Assembly: GCA_902512065.1 (NCBI GenBank)
Contig: CABXHU010000003.1
Coordinates: forward strand, 1-64,000
Source of the DNA: an uncultured Bacteroidota bacterium
Lineage (GTDB): Bacteria; Bacteroidota; Bacteroidia; Flavobacteriales; Flavobacteriaceae
Reading direction: 5' to 3'
Length of the DNA stretch: 64,000 nucleotides
Made by a program: the position numbers and the translations under genes. Under the pieces are notes generated by a model. It worked only from the letters and a program-made list of their open reading frames with translations. It made no database searches and was not told the DNA's origin. Shown piece by piece: positions 1 to 9,022 of this stretch (position 1 is its first letter; every line of letters starts with the position of its first letter).

Positions 1-900
1 TACACTCACGCTACTCTAAAAGTAAGAAATGATAAAAATATATATTTACACTCTCTAGATCTTAATGATAATATAAAATTTAATGATATTGAAGAACTAC
101 TAAAATATGAAGGAAGTTTTTCTTTAATTAAGTGCGCAATTATGGCTATCAAACCCAATTTTGGTTTTGAATTATTTATACATTCTGATTATCCTATGAG
201 TTCAGGATTGGGAGGCTCAGCTACAGTGACCGCTGTTATCTTAGGTTGTTTTAATCAATTTAGAACTGACAAGTGGAATCAGTATGAAATTGCAGAACTA
301 GCTTTTCAAGCTGAAAGATTACATCTTGGAGTTTCAGGCGGATGGCAAGATCAATATGCCACAGTATTTGGAGGATTAAATTTCATTGAATTTAATAAAG
401 ATCAAAATATTATTAATCCAATTAGACTCAGTGAAGATATTTTACTTGAGTTAGAGGAAAGTTTAGTATTATGTTATACAGGACTTACTCATGATTCTGG
501 AAATATTCATAATGATCAAAAAAAAGAAACTAACAAAGATGATGTTAAACATAGAATTAGATCTAATGTACAGCTGACTTATGAAATGAGAGATAATTTA
601 CTCAAAGGTAAATTAACGGACTTTGGAAAAAATTTACATAATGCATGGATGAATAAAAAAAGTTTTAGCAACAAAATCAGTAATCCCGCTTTAGATAAAA
701 TATATGATGGTGCCATAAAAAATGGAGCTGTTGGCGGAAAACTTTTAGGTGCTGGGGGAGGTGGTTATTTTTTGTTTTATGTACCCCCATTTAAAGTACA
801 TAATCTATTAAAATGGTTAAAAAATAAAAACCTTAACAACACTACTTTTAAGTTCGAAAGTAATGGTCTTCAATCTTGGACAGTAAGACAGAAAAAATGA
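1..900 (+). CDS. GHMP-family sugar kinase, HddA-like (5' partial)
   Basis: Probable D-glycero-D-manno-heptose 7-phosphate kinase, making the 1,7-bisphosphate on the way to a nucleotide-activated heptose. The frame is open from base 1, so the gene starts upstream; an ATG at 142 is internal. 299 residues are visible. The GHMP ATP-binding motif PMSSGLGGSA lies at visible residues 65-74, and the glycine-rich C-terminal GHMP motif GGKLLGAGGGG at about 246-256. The gene ends in an ATGA overlap with the NeuB-fusion gene and sits two genes before gmhA, which supports a heptose substrate. The family also contains mevalonate, galactose and fucose kinases, so the substrate is inferred from context. Confidence 0.85.
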   Translation, partial: YTHATLKVRNDKNIYLHSLDLNDNIKFNDIEELLKYEGSFSLIKCAIMAIKPNFGFELFIHSDYPMSSGLGGSATVTAVILGCFNQFRTDKWNQYEIAELAFQAERLHLGVSGGWQDQYATVFGGLNFIEFNKDQNIINPIRLSEDILLELEESLVLCYTGLTHDSGNIHNDQKKETNKDDVKHRIRSNVQLTYEMRDNLLKGKLTDFGKNLHNAWMNKKSFSNKISNPALDKIYDGAIKNGAVGGKLLGAGGGGYFLFYVPPFKVHNLLKWLKNKNLNNTTFKFESNGLQSWTVRQKK

Positions 901-2795
901 AAATAAATATAGATAAATTTGAAATTGGGAATAAAAGGGTGTTTATTATTGCAGAAGTTGGCAATAATCATAACGGCGATTTTGATAGAGCAAAGTTAAT
1001 GATTGATAAAACTGTTGAAATGGGGGCGGATTGTGTTAAATTTCAAATGAGACAAATTAAACAGCTGTATCGATCAAAAAGTTTAGAAAAAACGGGTGAA
1101 GATTTAGGAACAGAATACATAATAGATCTTTTAAATAAATTTGAATTATCAATAGAACAGCAGAGAGATTTATCTAATTATTGCAAGTCAAAAGGAATAT
1201 TATATATGTGTACTCCTTGGGACACTAAAAGTGTTGAAATATTAGAGACATTTAAAGTCCCAGCTTATAAGGTAGCTTCTGCTGACTTGACAAACTTACC
1301 TTTACTTGATAGTCTAGCAAAAACAAAAAAACCATTGATACTTTCAACTGGAATGAGTAATAATAATGAAATTAAATTAACAGTTGAATTTTTAAATAAG
1401 CGAAAAGTAAAATTTGTTTTATTGCATTGTAATAGTACCTATCCCGCACCAGTTCAAGATATAAATTTGAATTGGATTAACGAGTTAAAGAAGATTCATA
1501 AGTTAGTTGGTTACTCTGGTCATGAAAGAGGAATAAACATATCTCTGGGTGCAGTTGCACTTGGAGCGAAGGTCATAGAAAGACATTTTACACTAGACAG
1601 AAAAATGGAAGGCCCTGATCATGCCGCAAGTTTGGAATTTGATGAATTTAAAAATTTGATTGAGGGTTGTAGAGAAATTGAATTGGCAATGGGTAGTTCA
1701 GACACAAGTGAAAGAAAATTTAGTCAAGGGGAGATGATAAATAGAGAAAATTTAGCCAAAAGTTTAGTTGCTTCTAAAAAATTAGTAAAAGGTCATATTA
1801 TGACTCATAATGATATAAAAGTTCTTAGTCCTGGACAAGGCTTGTCTCCACAAAACTATGATTCATTAATTGGGTTAAGGTTAAAAAGAGACATGGCAAA
1901 AGAAGATTACTTTTTCAGTTCTGATTTAAAAAGCTCAAATCAAGTTATAAAAGACTATAAATTTAAGCGCCCTTGGGGAATACCAGTCAGATTTCATGAT
2001 TTTAATAATTACCTTAATTTAATTAAACCTCCGATGTTTGAATTTCATTTATCTTATTCAGATATGGATTTAGATATTGATAAATACTTATCAGGAACTT
2101 ATGATTGCGGGTTTGTAGTTCATGCTCCAGAATTATTTAAGGGAAGTCATTTAATGGATTTAGCAACACCTGAAATAGAATATAGAAAAATTTCTATGGT
2201 TGAAACTCAAAAAGTTATTGATATTACTAGAAAATTAAAAAAATATTTCCCAAAAGAATTAAAACCTCAAATTGTAGCTAATATAGGTGGTATTAGTATG
2301 GATGCTCCATTTAAAGAGAATATAAAAGAATCATATTATTTACAATTTTTTGAAAGCCTTAATGAACTTAATTTAGAAGGTGTTGAAATAATCCCTCAAA
2401 CTATGGCTCCTTTTCCATGGCATTTTGGTGGACAGAGATATCAAAATATTTTTGTTCATGTAGATGAAATAGCTAAGTATTGTCAAAAATTTGGTATAAG
2501 AATGTGTTTTGATGTTTCGCACAGCATGCTTACATGTAATCATTTTAATAAAGACTTTTATGAATTTGCTGAAAAAATAGCTCCCTATACAGCACACATT
2601 CATATGGGTGATGCTACGGGGGTTAATGGAGAGGGACTTCAAATTGGAGAGGGTGAGATAGATTTTACTAAACTCGGAAAAATATTAAATGAAGGCTGTC
2701 CAAACGCCAGTTTTATACCAGAAATTTGGCAAGGACATAAAAATAATGGCGAAGGTTTTTGGATTGCATTAGAAAAACTTGAAAATTTATTATAA
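897..2795 (+). CDS. NeuB-type ulosonic acid synthase fused to a sugar isomerase TIM barrel
   Basis: Two-domain enzyme of 632 residues. Residues about 1-270 are a NeuB-type PEP-condensing barrel (AEVGNNHNGDFDRAK near the N-terminus; GYSGHERG and ERHFTLDRKMEGPDHAAS carry the two family metal-binding histidines). A SAF/antifreeze-like domain follows at about 280-345, then a xylose-isomerase/AP-endonuclease-2 TIM barrel at about 355-632 (DVSHS, HIHMGDATG, GEGEIDF, PEIWQGH). The ATG at 897 overlaps the upstream stop as ATGA; a TTG 21 bases earlier is less likely. The SAF segment reads LAKSLVAS where many NeuB proteins have RRSL. The protein condenses PEP with an aldose; the C-terminal domain may prepare or epimerise that aldose. 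The substrate is unknown. Confidence 0.85.
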   Translation: MKINIDKFEIGNKRVFIIAEVGNNHNGDFDRAKLMIDKTVEMGADCVKFQMRQIKQLYRSKSLEKTGEDLGTEYIIDLLNKFELSIEQQRDLSNYCKSKGILYMCTPWDTKSVEILETFKVPAYKVASADLTNLPLLDSLAKTKKPLILSTGMSNNNEIKLTVEFLNKRKVKFVLLHCNSTYPAPVQDINLNWINELKKIHKLVGYSGHERGINISLGAVALGAKVIERHFTLDRKMEGPDHAASLEFDEFKNLIEGCREIELAMGSSDTSERKFSQGEMINRENLAKSLVASKKLVKGHIMTHNDIKVLSPGQGLSPQNYDSLIGLRLKRDMAKEDYFFSSDLKSSNQVIKDYKFKRPWGIPVRFHDFNNYLNLIKPPMFEFHLSYSDMDLDIDKYLSGTYDCGFVVHAPELFKGSHLMDLATPEIEYRKISMVETQKVIDITRKLKKYFPKELKPQIVANIGGISMDAPFKENIKESYYLQFFESLNELNLEGVEIIPQTMAPFPWHFGGQRYQNIFVHVDEIAKYCQKFGIRMCFDVSHSMLTCNHFNKDFYEFAEKIAPYTAHIHMGDATGVNGEGLQIGEGEIDFTKLGKILNEGCPNASFIPEIWQGHKNNGEGFWIALEKLENLL

Positions 2796-3371
2796 ATGAT
2801 AGAATTAATAAAAAAAGAAATACAAAATTCAATTGATATAAAACTAGAAGTACTTAACAATAGTGAGATAATTTCTCAAATTGAAATTCTTGTTAATAAA
2901 TGTTTAGAATCCTTAAGAAAAGGAGGAAAAATTATTTTTTGTGGAAATGGAGGAAGTTTTGCAGATTCTCAGCATTTGGCAGCAGAATTTGTTTCTAGAT
3001 TGCGATTTGACAGGGCACCTTTGGCATCAATTGCTTTGGGGACTAATAGTTCAAATATGAGCGCAATAGGAAATGATTATGGATATGACCAAGTTTTTAA
3101 AAGAGAAATATTGGCACTAGGAAATAAAAATGATGTATTTATACCAATTAGTACAAGTGGGAATAGCCCAAATGTAATTGAAGCAATTAAAGCTGCTAAA
3201 GAAAAAGGAATTTATATAATGGCATTTACTGGAGGCCACGGCGGCTTAATTAAAGGTTTATGCGACGCTATTATTGTTCCCTCGAAAAGTACTGAGAAAA
3301 TTCAAGAAGTGCATATTATGTTTGGACATATTATTTGTTACTTAATAGAAGAGAAATTTTTTAAAAAATAA
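2796..3371 (+). CDS. gmhA: Phosphoheptose isomerase (SIS domain)
   Basis: 191-residue GmhA-type isomerase that converts sedoheptulose 7-phosphate to D-glycero-D-manno-heptose 7-phosphate in the cytosol. Visible hallmarks are CGNGGSFADSQHLAAEF at about residues 48-64, STSGNSPNV, and the C-terminal HIMFGHIICYLIEE carrying the family histidine. Its length is normal for GmhA. The ATG follows directly on the stop of the NeuB fusion. With the GHMP kinase two genes upstream it makes a partial heptose pathway. No GmhB phosphatase or HddC nucleotidyltransferase is visible, so these may lie upstream of the window or be supplied elsewhere in the genome. Confidence 0.9.
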   Translation: MIELIKKEIQNSIDIKLEVLNNSEIISQIEILVNKCLESLRKGGKIIFCGNGGSFADSQHLAAEFVSRLRFDRAPLASIALGTNSSNMSAIGNDYGYDQVFKREILALGNKNDVFIPISTSGNSPNVIEAIKAAKEKGIYIMAFTGGHGGLIKGLCDAIIVPSKSTEKIQEVHIMFGHIICYLIEEKFFKK

Positions 3372-3373
3372 TT

Positions 3374-4216
3374 TTGAAAGAAGTTGGTATTATGCAAGGA
3401 AGGTTATTGCCTAAATTTAAAGGCAGATATCAAGCCCATCCATTAGGCTACTGGAAAAATGAATTCTTTATTGCAAAAGATATTGGTTTAAAATATATTG
3501 AATTTATATTGGATTATAATGATTTTGAGCAAAACCCTTTGATTTTTGAATCAGGCATTAATGAAATTTTAAATATAATTCAAAAAACAAGTATTGGAGT
3601 AAAATCTATTTGTGCTGATTATTTTATGCAAGCACCTTTACATTCAAGTTCAAAGACGGTTAGTGAAAAAAGCACTAGTATTCTAAATAAATTAATTATT
3701 AATGCTAATAAAATTGGGGTTTCTAATATTGTAATCCCTTGTGTTGATCAATCTTCACTAAAAAATGAAATAGATCAGAAGAGATTGATAATTAATTTAC
3801 AGAAATCTATCGATTTAGCTGTTAAATATAATATTAACCTTGCTTTGGAGACCGATTTACCACCTAAAAACTTTACTGATTTATTAAATGAATTTAATTC
3901 AAAACAAATTACAGTAAATTATGATACTGGAAATAGCGCTTCACTAGGTTACGAAATGCTAGAAGAATTTAAGTGTTACGGTGAAAGAATTACTGATATT
4001 CATATTAAAGATAGAGAATTAGGAGGAGGTTCTGTTTTACTTGGAAAAGGAGCTGTAAACTTTCCTCTATTTTTTAAAATTTTATCAACTATAGATTTTA
4101 AAGGACCGATAATTATGCAGGCATTTAGAGATGATGAGGGAATTGAAATATTTAAGAAACAATTTAATTGGTTTAAAAAAAGTTACAATAATTATGATAG
4201 CAATAATTCCAGCTAG
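3374..4216 (+). CDS. Sugar phosphate isomerase/epimerase (TIM barrel)
   Basis: 280-residue xylose-isomerase-like TIM barrel. The first strand EVGIMQGRL begins right after a TTG start at 3374; the first in-frame ATG (3392) would cut that strand, so TTG is preferred. Metal-site-like segments include LETD (about residue 157), YDTGNSAS (about 184), DIHIKDRE (about 211) and a glutamine late in the barrel. The gene starts three bases after gmhA and its 3' end overlaps the cytidylyltransferase by 23 bases. The family covers hydroxypyruvate isomerases, tagatose epimerases and inosose dehydratases. Here it presumably isomerises or epimerises an intermediate of the ulosonic acid or heptose route. The substrate is not predictable. 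Confidence 0.8.
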   Translation: MKEVGIMQGRLLPKFKGRYQAHPLGYWKNEFFIAKDIGLKYIEFILDYNDFEQNPLIFESGINEILNIIQKTSIGVKSICADYFMQAPLHSSSKTVSEKSTSILNKLIINANKIGVSNIVIPCVDQSSLKNEIDQKRLIINLQKSIDLAVKYNINLALETDLPPKNFTDLLNEFNSKQITVNYDTGNSASLGYEMLEEFKCYGERITDIHIKDRELGGGSVLLGKGAVNFPLFFKILSTIDFKGPIIMQAFRDDEGIEIFKKQFNWFKKSYNNYDSNNSS

Positions 4217-4922
4217 AAGTGGGTCTAAAGGGGTTCCTGAAAAAAATATAAAATTAATTGGTGGAATTCCATTATTTGCATATAGTATTATTATAGCTAA
4301 AATGACACCTAATGTAGATAGGATAATAGTTTCTACTGACTCTGAAGAATATGCTGAAATTGCAAGAAAATTTGGGGCAGAAATTCCATTTCTTCGTCCT
4401 GTTAAAATTTCAGGAGATAAGTCTACTGATTTCGAGTTATTTTCACATGCACTTAATTGGTTTAAACAAAATGAAAATTATACACCTGAGTATATTTTAC
4501 ATCTAAGACCAACAACTCCCTTGAGAGAACCTTTAGTAATAGAAAATGCAATAAAATTATTTTTAGAAAACAAAAAAACTGCCTCATCGTTAAGATCAGG
4601 TCATTTAGCTCCTGAATCTCCTTTCAAGTGGTTTTTGAAAGATTCAAATAATTATTATAAGGGCTTAAAAGAGGGTTTAACGCCAGACAAAATTAATCAA
4701 CCTAGACAATCGTTTCCTTCAGTTTATGTTCCAGACGGATATATAGATATTCTAAAAAGTTCAACAATTCTAAAAACAAACACATTACATGGGGATAAAA
4801 TGTTAGTTTTTGAATCACCATTTTGTGTTGAGATTGATACAATAGATGATTTTAAATATTTGGAATATCAAATTGAAAATCAGGAATCGAGTATCTTAAA
4901 TTATTACTTTAAAACAAAATAA
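4194..4922 (+). CDS. CMP-ulosonate synthetase (acylneuraminate cytidylyltransferase family)
   Basis: 242-residue NeuA/LegF-like nucleotidyltransferase that would activate a 2-ulosonic acid with CTP. The signature IPARSGSKGVPEKNIK starts at residue 5, followed by STDSEEYAEIARKFGAEIPFLRP, LHLRPTTPLR and the C-terminal VEIDTIDDFKYLE, all typical of the family. The ATG at 4194 is chosen because the nucleotide-binding strand follows immediately; an upstream in-frame ATG at 4131 would add 21 unrelated residues from inside the preceding gene. It lies in a cassette with the NeuB fusion, so it most likely uses that enzyme's product. It is the first of three CMP-transferase families in the locus. Confidence 0.85.
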   Translation: MIAIIPARSGSKGVPEKNIKLIGGIPLFAYSIIIAKMTPNVDRIIVSTDSEEYAEIARKFGAEIPFLRPVKISGDKSTDFELFSHALNWFKQNENYTPEYILHLRPTTPLREPLVIENAIKLFLENKKTASSLRSGHLAPESPFKWFLKDSNNYYKGLKEGLTPDKINQPRQSFPSVYVPDGYIDILKSSTILKTNTLHGDKMLVFESPFCVEIDTIDDFKYLEYQIENQESSILNYYFKTK

Positions 4923-4927
4923 ATTTT

Positions 4928-6319
4928 ATGTCAGGATTAGGATTTTCACATACACCTAAGAAAGTTAAAAGAATAAATACTAAGTATAGAACTATAGTTA
5001 CAAAAATACCTGTTCCAGAAAGTATTCCAATATTAGAAAGAGTTTATGATACCGAGTCGCATTCTATGCACGGTCAGTTGCCTATAATTTGGGATCGTGC
5101 ACAAGGAGTTCAAGTATTTGATTCTTGGGGAAACAAATGGTTAGACTTTTCAAGTACAATCTTTGTTACAAATGCAGGACATGGTAATAAAAGAATTATT
5201 GATGCATTAAGTGAAGTAATAAAGAAACCGTTATTACATACTTATACATATACTTCACCTGAAAGACATGAATACTTGAATTACTTAATTTCAAATACAC
5301 CCAAACAATTTGAAAAAGCTTTTTTATTATCAGCAGGTACTGAGGCTACAGAAGCATCATTAAAATTAATGCGATTAAATGGCATTAAGCTTGGAAAAAA
5401 TAAAGGAGGAATTTTATGTTTTGAAGGTAATTGGCATGGAAGAACATTAGGAGCTCAAATGATGGGATGGAGTCCAAATCAAAAAGAATGGATAGGATAT
5501 TTAGATCCAAATATTTACCATACTCCTTTTCCTTATCCATGGTTAAAGGATGCGATTTCTAATCCAAGAAAGTTTTTTCGTGATAGTATAAGAAAATTAA
5601 TTGAAAAGAATAATATTAATCCTAAAACTGACTTGTGTGGTATAATGATGGAAACTTTTCAGGGATGGGGTGCAGTTTTTTATCCTAAAGAGTTTGTACA
5701 AGAAGTTTCTTTATTTGCGAAAGAAAACGATCTTCTTTTAACTTTTGATGAAATGCAAGCTGGTTTTGGGAGAACAGGCGAGCTATTTGGTTACATGAAT
5801 TATGAAGTAGAGCCAGATCTTTTAGCTTGTGGAAAAGGCGCTAGTTCAAGCCTACCCCTTTCAATAGTTTTAGGAAAAAAGGAAATTATGGATTTGCCTG
5901 AAATAGGATCTATGAGTTCAACCCATTCCGCCAATCCATTAGTCTGCGCGGCTGGATTAGCAAATATGAAAGCCTTGATTGAAGACGGTTTAATTGAAAA
6001 TTCAAAAAACCTTGGTAAAATTTTTCATAAAAAACTCAACATATTATTAACAAAACATCCAAATTATATATCGTCAATTCAAGGCATTGGACTTTTAGCT
6101 GCAGTAATTTTTACAAATCCAAATGGAGAGCCTTTGAGTAAACTCTGCGATTTAATAAGTGAAAAATGTTTACAAACTGGCCTCTTAGTGGTTCATACTG
6201 GTAGAGAATCAATTAAGTTAGCTCCTCCGTTAGTTATTAACGAAGAGGAATTAAATGAGGGAGTAGAGACTTTCTTAGATGCAGTTGATCAAAGTATAAA
6301 TGAATTATATGGTTCTTAA
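4928..6319 (+). CDS. Class III PLP-dependent aminotransferase
   Basis: 463-residue fold-type I aminotransferase of the acetylornithine/GSA class. LLTFDEMQAGFGRTG carries the PLP-binding Asp, and the PLP lysine is K303 in ACGKGASSSLP. A 40-residue N-terminal extension precedes the usual DSWGNKWLDFSS segment. The ATG at 4928 follows the cytidylyltransferase stop by five bases. It would transfer an amino group to a carbonyl of a sugar or acyl intermediate. Most sugar aminotransferases of surface-glycan loci belong to the DegT/DnrJ family, so a class III enzyme here is less common. The exact substrate cannot be read from sequence. Confidence 0.85.
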   Translation: MSGLGFSHTPKKVKRINTKYRTIVTKIPVPESIPILERVYDTESHSMHGQLPIIWDRAQGVQVFDSWGNKWLDFSSTIFVTNAGHGNKRIIDALSEVIKKPLLHTYTYTSPERHEYLNYLISNTPKQFEKAFLLSAGTEATEASLKLMRLNGIKLGKNKGGILCFEGNWHGRTLGAQMMGWSPNQKEWIGYLDPNIYHTPFPYPWLKDAISNPRKFFRDSIRKLIEKNNINPKTDLCGIMMETFQGWGAVFYPKEFVQEVSLFAKENDLLLTFDEMQAGFGRTGELFGYMNYEVEPDLLACGKGASSSLPLSIVLGKKEIMDLPEIGSMSSTHSANPLVCAAGLANMKALIEDGLIENSKNLGKIFHKKLNILLTKHPNYISSIQGIGLLAAVIFTNPNGEPLSKLCDLISEKCLQTGLLVVHTGRESIKLAPPLVINEEELNEGVETFLDAVDQSINELYGS

Positions 6320-6749
6320 CACTAGGCATACCGGATTTGTAGTTAATAATTTAGAGAAGTTTATTTCTTTTTATGAAGGTATGGGTTTGAAGCTAATTTC
6401 CAGAATGATTGAAGAAGGAGATTATATTGATAATTTAGTTTCATTAAATAATGTCAAATTAGAATGGGCAAAATTAGCGCTTCCTGATAGTTCAGTAATT
6501 GAACTTCTAAAATATCATTCTCATCCTAATTTAATTAATGAACCAAATTATTATCAAAACGCAAATCGAATAGGGTGTTCACATATAGCTTTTACTGTTT
6601 CAAATATTCAGCAGACAATAGACTATGTTTGCTCTAATGGCGGAGCGATAAAAAATAATCATCAGATTTCTCCTGATGGAAAAGTAAAAGTAGCATATTG
6701 TTACGATATAGAGGGAAATATTTTAGAAATTGTGGAAGAATTAAATTAA
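6300..6749 (+). CDS. VOC/glyoxalase family protein
   Basis: 149-residue vicinal-oxygen-chelate protein. It opens with RHTGFVVNNLEKFISFYEGMGL, carrying the first metal-ligand His, and ends with AYCYDIEGNILEIVEE, carrying the last Glu; GCSHIAFTVSN supplies the mid-protein histidine. This is the paired beta-alpha-beta-beta-beta layout of lactoylglutathione lyase, methylmalonyl-CoA epimerase and related enzymes. The start at 6300 overlaps the aminotransferase by 20 bases; an ATG at 6309 is an equally good start. In this operon it may act as a metal-dependent epimerase or isomerase on a sugar or acyl intermediate. The function is not established. Confidence 0.75.
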   Translation: MNYMVLNTRHTGFVVNNLEKFISFYEGMGLKLISRMIEEGDYIDNLVSLNNVKLEWAKLALPDSSVIELLKYHSHPNLINEPNYYQNANRIGCSHIAFTVSNIQQTIDYVCSNGGAIKNNHQISPDGKVKVAYCYDIEGNILEIVEELN

Positions 6750-6755
6750 ATTAAA

Positions 6756-7418
6756 ATGGCAGACTATTTAAAGGTTATATATGATACCAAATCACACCCA
6801 CAAACAACATATCCAGGAAAACTCGTATCATATCTTTTTCATTCTTTTGAAATGAAAAAAGGTCAAAAGCTTTTAGAACCTGGTTGTGGGAGAGGCGAAT
6901 TTTTGTCTGAATTTAAAAAAAACGGATTGGATTGTTATGGAATTGATCTTTCTGAACATGCTGGAACTATGTGTCCTGAAATTGAAATAAAAAAGAAAGT
7001 AGATTTAGAAAATGATAAATGGCCATTTCCAGATAATTATTTTGATATTATTTATAATAAATCTTTAATGGAACATCTGAGGAATCCGGATAAATTTTTG
7101 TTAGAGGCTAGAAGGGTATTAAAGCCTGGAGGTAAAATACTTTGTTTAATTCCTGATTGGGAAGCAAATTACAAGATCTATTTTGACGACTTCACTCACA
7201 GAACTCCTTTCACTAGTATATCATTAAATGATATTTATCAAATATCTGATTTTAATAATATTAAAGTTTTTAAATTCAGACAATTACCTATAGTATGGAA
7301 ATATCCATTCATTAATATTTTTTGTTCATTTATTTCTCCATTTATCCCAGTAAGAACACAAAATAAATTTTTAAGATGGTCTAGAGAATTAATGTTAATT
7401 GGTTACGCTGAAAAATGA
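6756..7418 (+). CDS. SAM-dependent methyltransferase (class I)
   Basis: 220-residue Rossmann methyltransferase of the Methyltransf_11 type. Motif I is LLEPGCGRGEFL (about residues 39-50), motif II YGIDLSEHA, a post-motif segment is WPFPDNYFDIIYNKSLMEHL, and motif III is RRVLKPGGKIL. It starts six bases after the VOC gene and is followed seven bases later by an SDR. In a glycan operon it would O- or N-methylate a sugar or a side chain. The acceptor is unknown. A family-normal length and intact SAM motifs suggest an active enzyme. Confidence 0.82.
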   Translation: MADYLKVIYDTKSHPQTTYPGKLVSYLFHSFEMKKGQKLLEPGCGRGEFLSEFKKNGLDCYGIDLSEHAGTMCPEIEIKKKVDLENDKWPFPDNYFDIIYNKSLMEHLRNPDKFLLEARRVLKPGGKILCLIPDWEANYKIYFDDFTHRTPFTSISLNDIYQISDFNNIKVFKFRQLPIVWKYPFINIFCSFISPFIPVRTQNKFLRWSRELMLIGYAEK

Positions 7419-7424
7419 TTTTAT

Positions 7425-8189
7425 ATGAATTTAAATTTAAATAATGCTCATGTTGTTGTAGTTGGAGGAACTAACGGAATTGGTCTGTCAATTTCTAAAG
7501 GTTTTCTTAATGAAGGAGCAATTGTACATATTATTGCAAGAAATGAAAATGTAGATTTAATTAATGAGTTGGAAAAAAAATATAACTCAAAAATTTTTTT
7601 TTATCAATCTGATGCCACAAATTTTGATTCTTTAAAGTTAGCTAGTAAAAAAATTTTACGTAAAACAAATAATAAATTAGATATTTTAATTTCAAATGTA
7701 GGAAAAGGTTCAGTTGATTTAGACCCTTTATATTCAAACAAAGAATGGGAAGATTCTTGGAATACTAATTTTACAAGTGCATTAAATGTAACAAGGGTTT
7801 TTTCAAATGTAATTACTCAAAATAATGGATCCATAACATTTATTTCTTCAATTGCTGGTATTCAATTTGTTGGCGCACCTATCTCATATTCTACAGCAAA
7901 AGCTGCTTTAAATTCATTTGCTAAAACACTTTCTCATAAATTGGCACCTGATGTTAGAGTTAATGTGGTTGCTCCCGGGAATATTTTTGTTAATAATGGG
8001 ACTTGGGACTTGAAGCAAAAAGAAAATCCAGATGGGGTTCAGAAAATGTTAAATGAGAAAGTGCCTTTAAAGCGATTTGGATTACCGGAAGAAGTTGCTA
8101 ATCTTGTTTTATTTTTATCATCTGATAAAGCATCATTTATAACTGGATCATGTTTTGTAATAGATGGAGGACAAACAATTAGTTTTTAG
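7425..8189 (+). CDS. SDR family oxidoreductase
   Basis: 254-residue classical short-chain dehydrogenase. The NAD(P)-binding motif is GGTNGIG near residue 15, an NxG segment is ISNVGKG, the catalytic serine region is ITFISSIAG, and the catalytic pair is Y155 and K159 in YSTAK. The C-terminus FITGSCFVIDGGQTI is typical of the family. It is followed five bases later by a second, different SDR. Both probably oxidise or reduce ring or side-chain hydroxyls of the sugar built by this cassette. The substrate is not known. Confidence 0.85.
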   Translation: MNLNLNNAHVVVVGGTNGIGLSISKGFLNEGAIVHIIARNENVDLINELEKKYNSKIFFYQSDATNFDSLKLASKKILRKTNNKLDILISNVGKGSVDLDPLYSNKEWEDSWNTNFTSALNVTRVFSNVITQNNGSITFISSIAGIQFVGAPISYSTAKAALNSFAKTLSHKLAPDVRVNVVAPGNIFVNNGTWDLKQKENPDGVQKMLNEKVPLKRFGLPEEVANLVLFLSSDKASFITGSCFVIDGGQTISF

Positions 8190-8194
8190 AAATT

Positions 8195-9022
8195 ATGAAT
8201 AAAAATATTTTTTCACTAAAAGGAAAAGTAATAGTTGTTACTGGAGCTTCTGGTTTGTTGGGAAGAGAGCATTGTGATGCAATTGCTTCTAGTGGAGGAA
8301 CACCAATTCTACTTGATTTAAATCAATCAGTAATAAACGTTCAGATTGAACAAATTAAAGAGAAATATGGTATTGATGCACGTGGATACTCTGTTAATAT
8401 TACAGATGAAGACGAAATTGAAAAAAATTGTCAAGTCATAGTAAAAGATTTTGGAAAAATAGATGGTTTAGTTAATAATGCGGCCAATAATCCAAAAGTA
8501 GAGAATTCATCAGAAAAGAATTTTTCAAGGCTTGAAAATTTTCCAACCTCTATATGGGATCAAGATTTAGCAGTAGGTCTTAAAGGTTCCTTTTTATGTG
8601 CTAAGCATTATGGATTTGTAATATCAAACAACAAAAATGGTGGAACTATTATAAATATATCTTCTGATCTTGGTTTAATTGCACCTGATCAAAGACTTTA
8701 TAAGGTCGAAGGATTAAGCGAAGACCAACAGCCTGTAAAACCAGTTACTTATTCAGTTGTTAAGTCTGGTATGATAGGACTTACTAGATACTTATCTACA
8801 TATTGGGCTGAAAAAAACGTAAGATGTAATACAATATGTCCTGGTGGAGTTGAAAACAATCAAAATCAGGATTTTATAAATGAAGTTGTTAAAAGAATTC
8901 CATTGAATCGAATGGCACTTAAACATGAATATCAAGGCCTACTTGTTTTTCTTCTTTCTAATGCATCAAGTTATATTAATGGAGCAACAATTGCAGCAGA
9001 TGGTGGTAGAAGCAGCTGGTAG
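8195..9022 (+). CDS. SDR family oxidoreductase
   Basis: 275-residue classical SDR, distinct from its upstream neighbour. The cofactor motif is TGASGLLG (about residues 17-24), VNNAANNPK is the NNAG equivalent, the serine strand is IINISSDLG, and the catalytic pair is Y186 and K190 (YSVVK). An insertion around residues 100-115 and the RLYKVEGLSEDQQ segment before the catalytic tyrosine are seen in SDRs of flagellin-glycan and ulosonic acid loci. It ends with SSYINGATIAADGGRSSW. The 3' end overlaps the next gene by 23 bases, which implies coupled translation. Confidence 0.85.
   Translation: MNKNIFSLKGKVIVVTGASGLLGREHCDAIASSGGTPILLDLNQSVINVQIEQIKEKYGIDARGYSVNITDEDEIEKNCQVIVKDFGKIDGLVNNAANNPKVENSSEKNFSRLENFPTSIWDQDLAVGLKGSFLCAKHYGFVISNNKNGGTIINISSDLGLIAPDQRLYKVEGLSEDQQPVKPVTYSVVKSGMIGLTRYLSTYWAEKNVRCNTICPGGVENNQNQDFINEVVKRIPLNRMALKHEYQGLLVFLLSNASSYINGATIAADGGRSSW

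Noticed and set aside
2373-2860. Two minus-strand open frames over the NeuB fusion and gmhA
   Set aside because: They are antisense shadows of conserved enzyme domains without plausible proteins.
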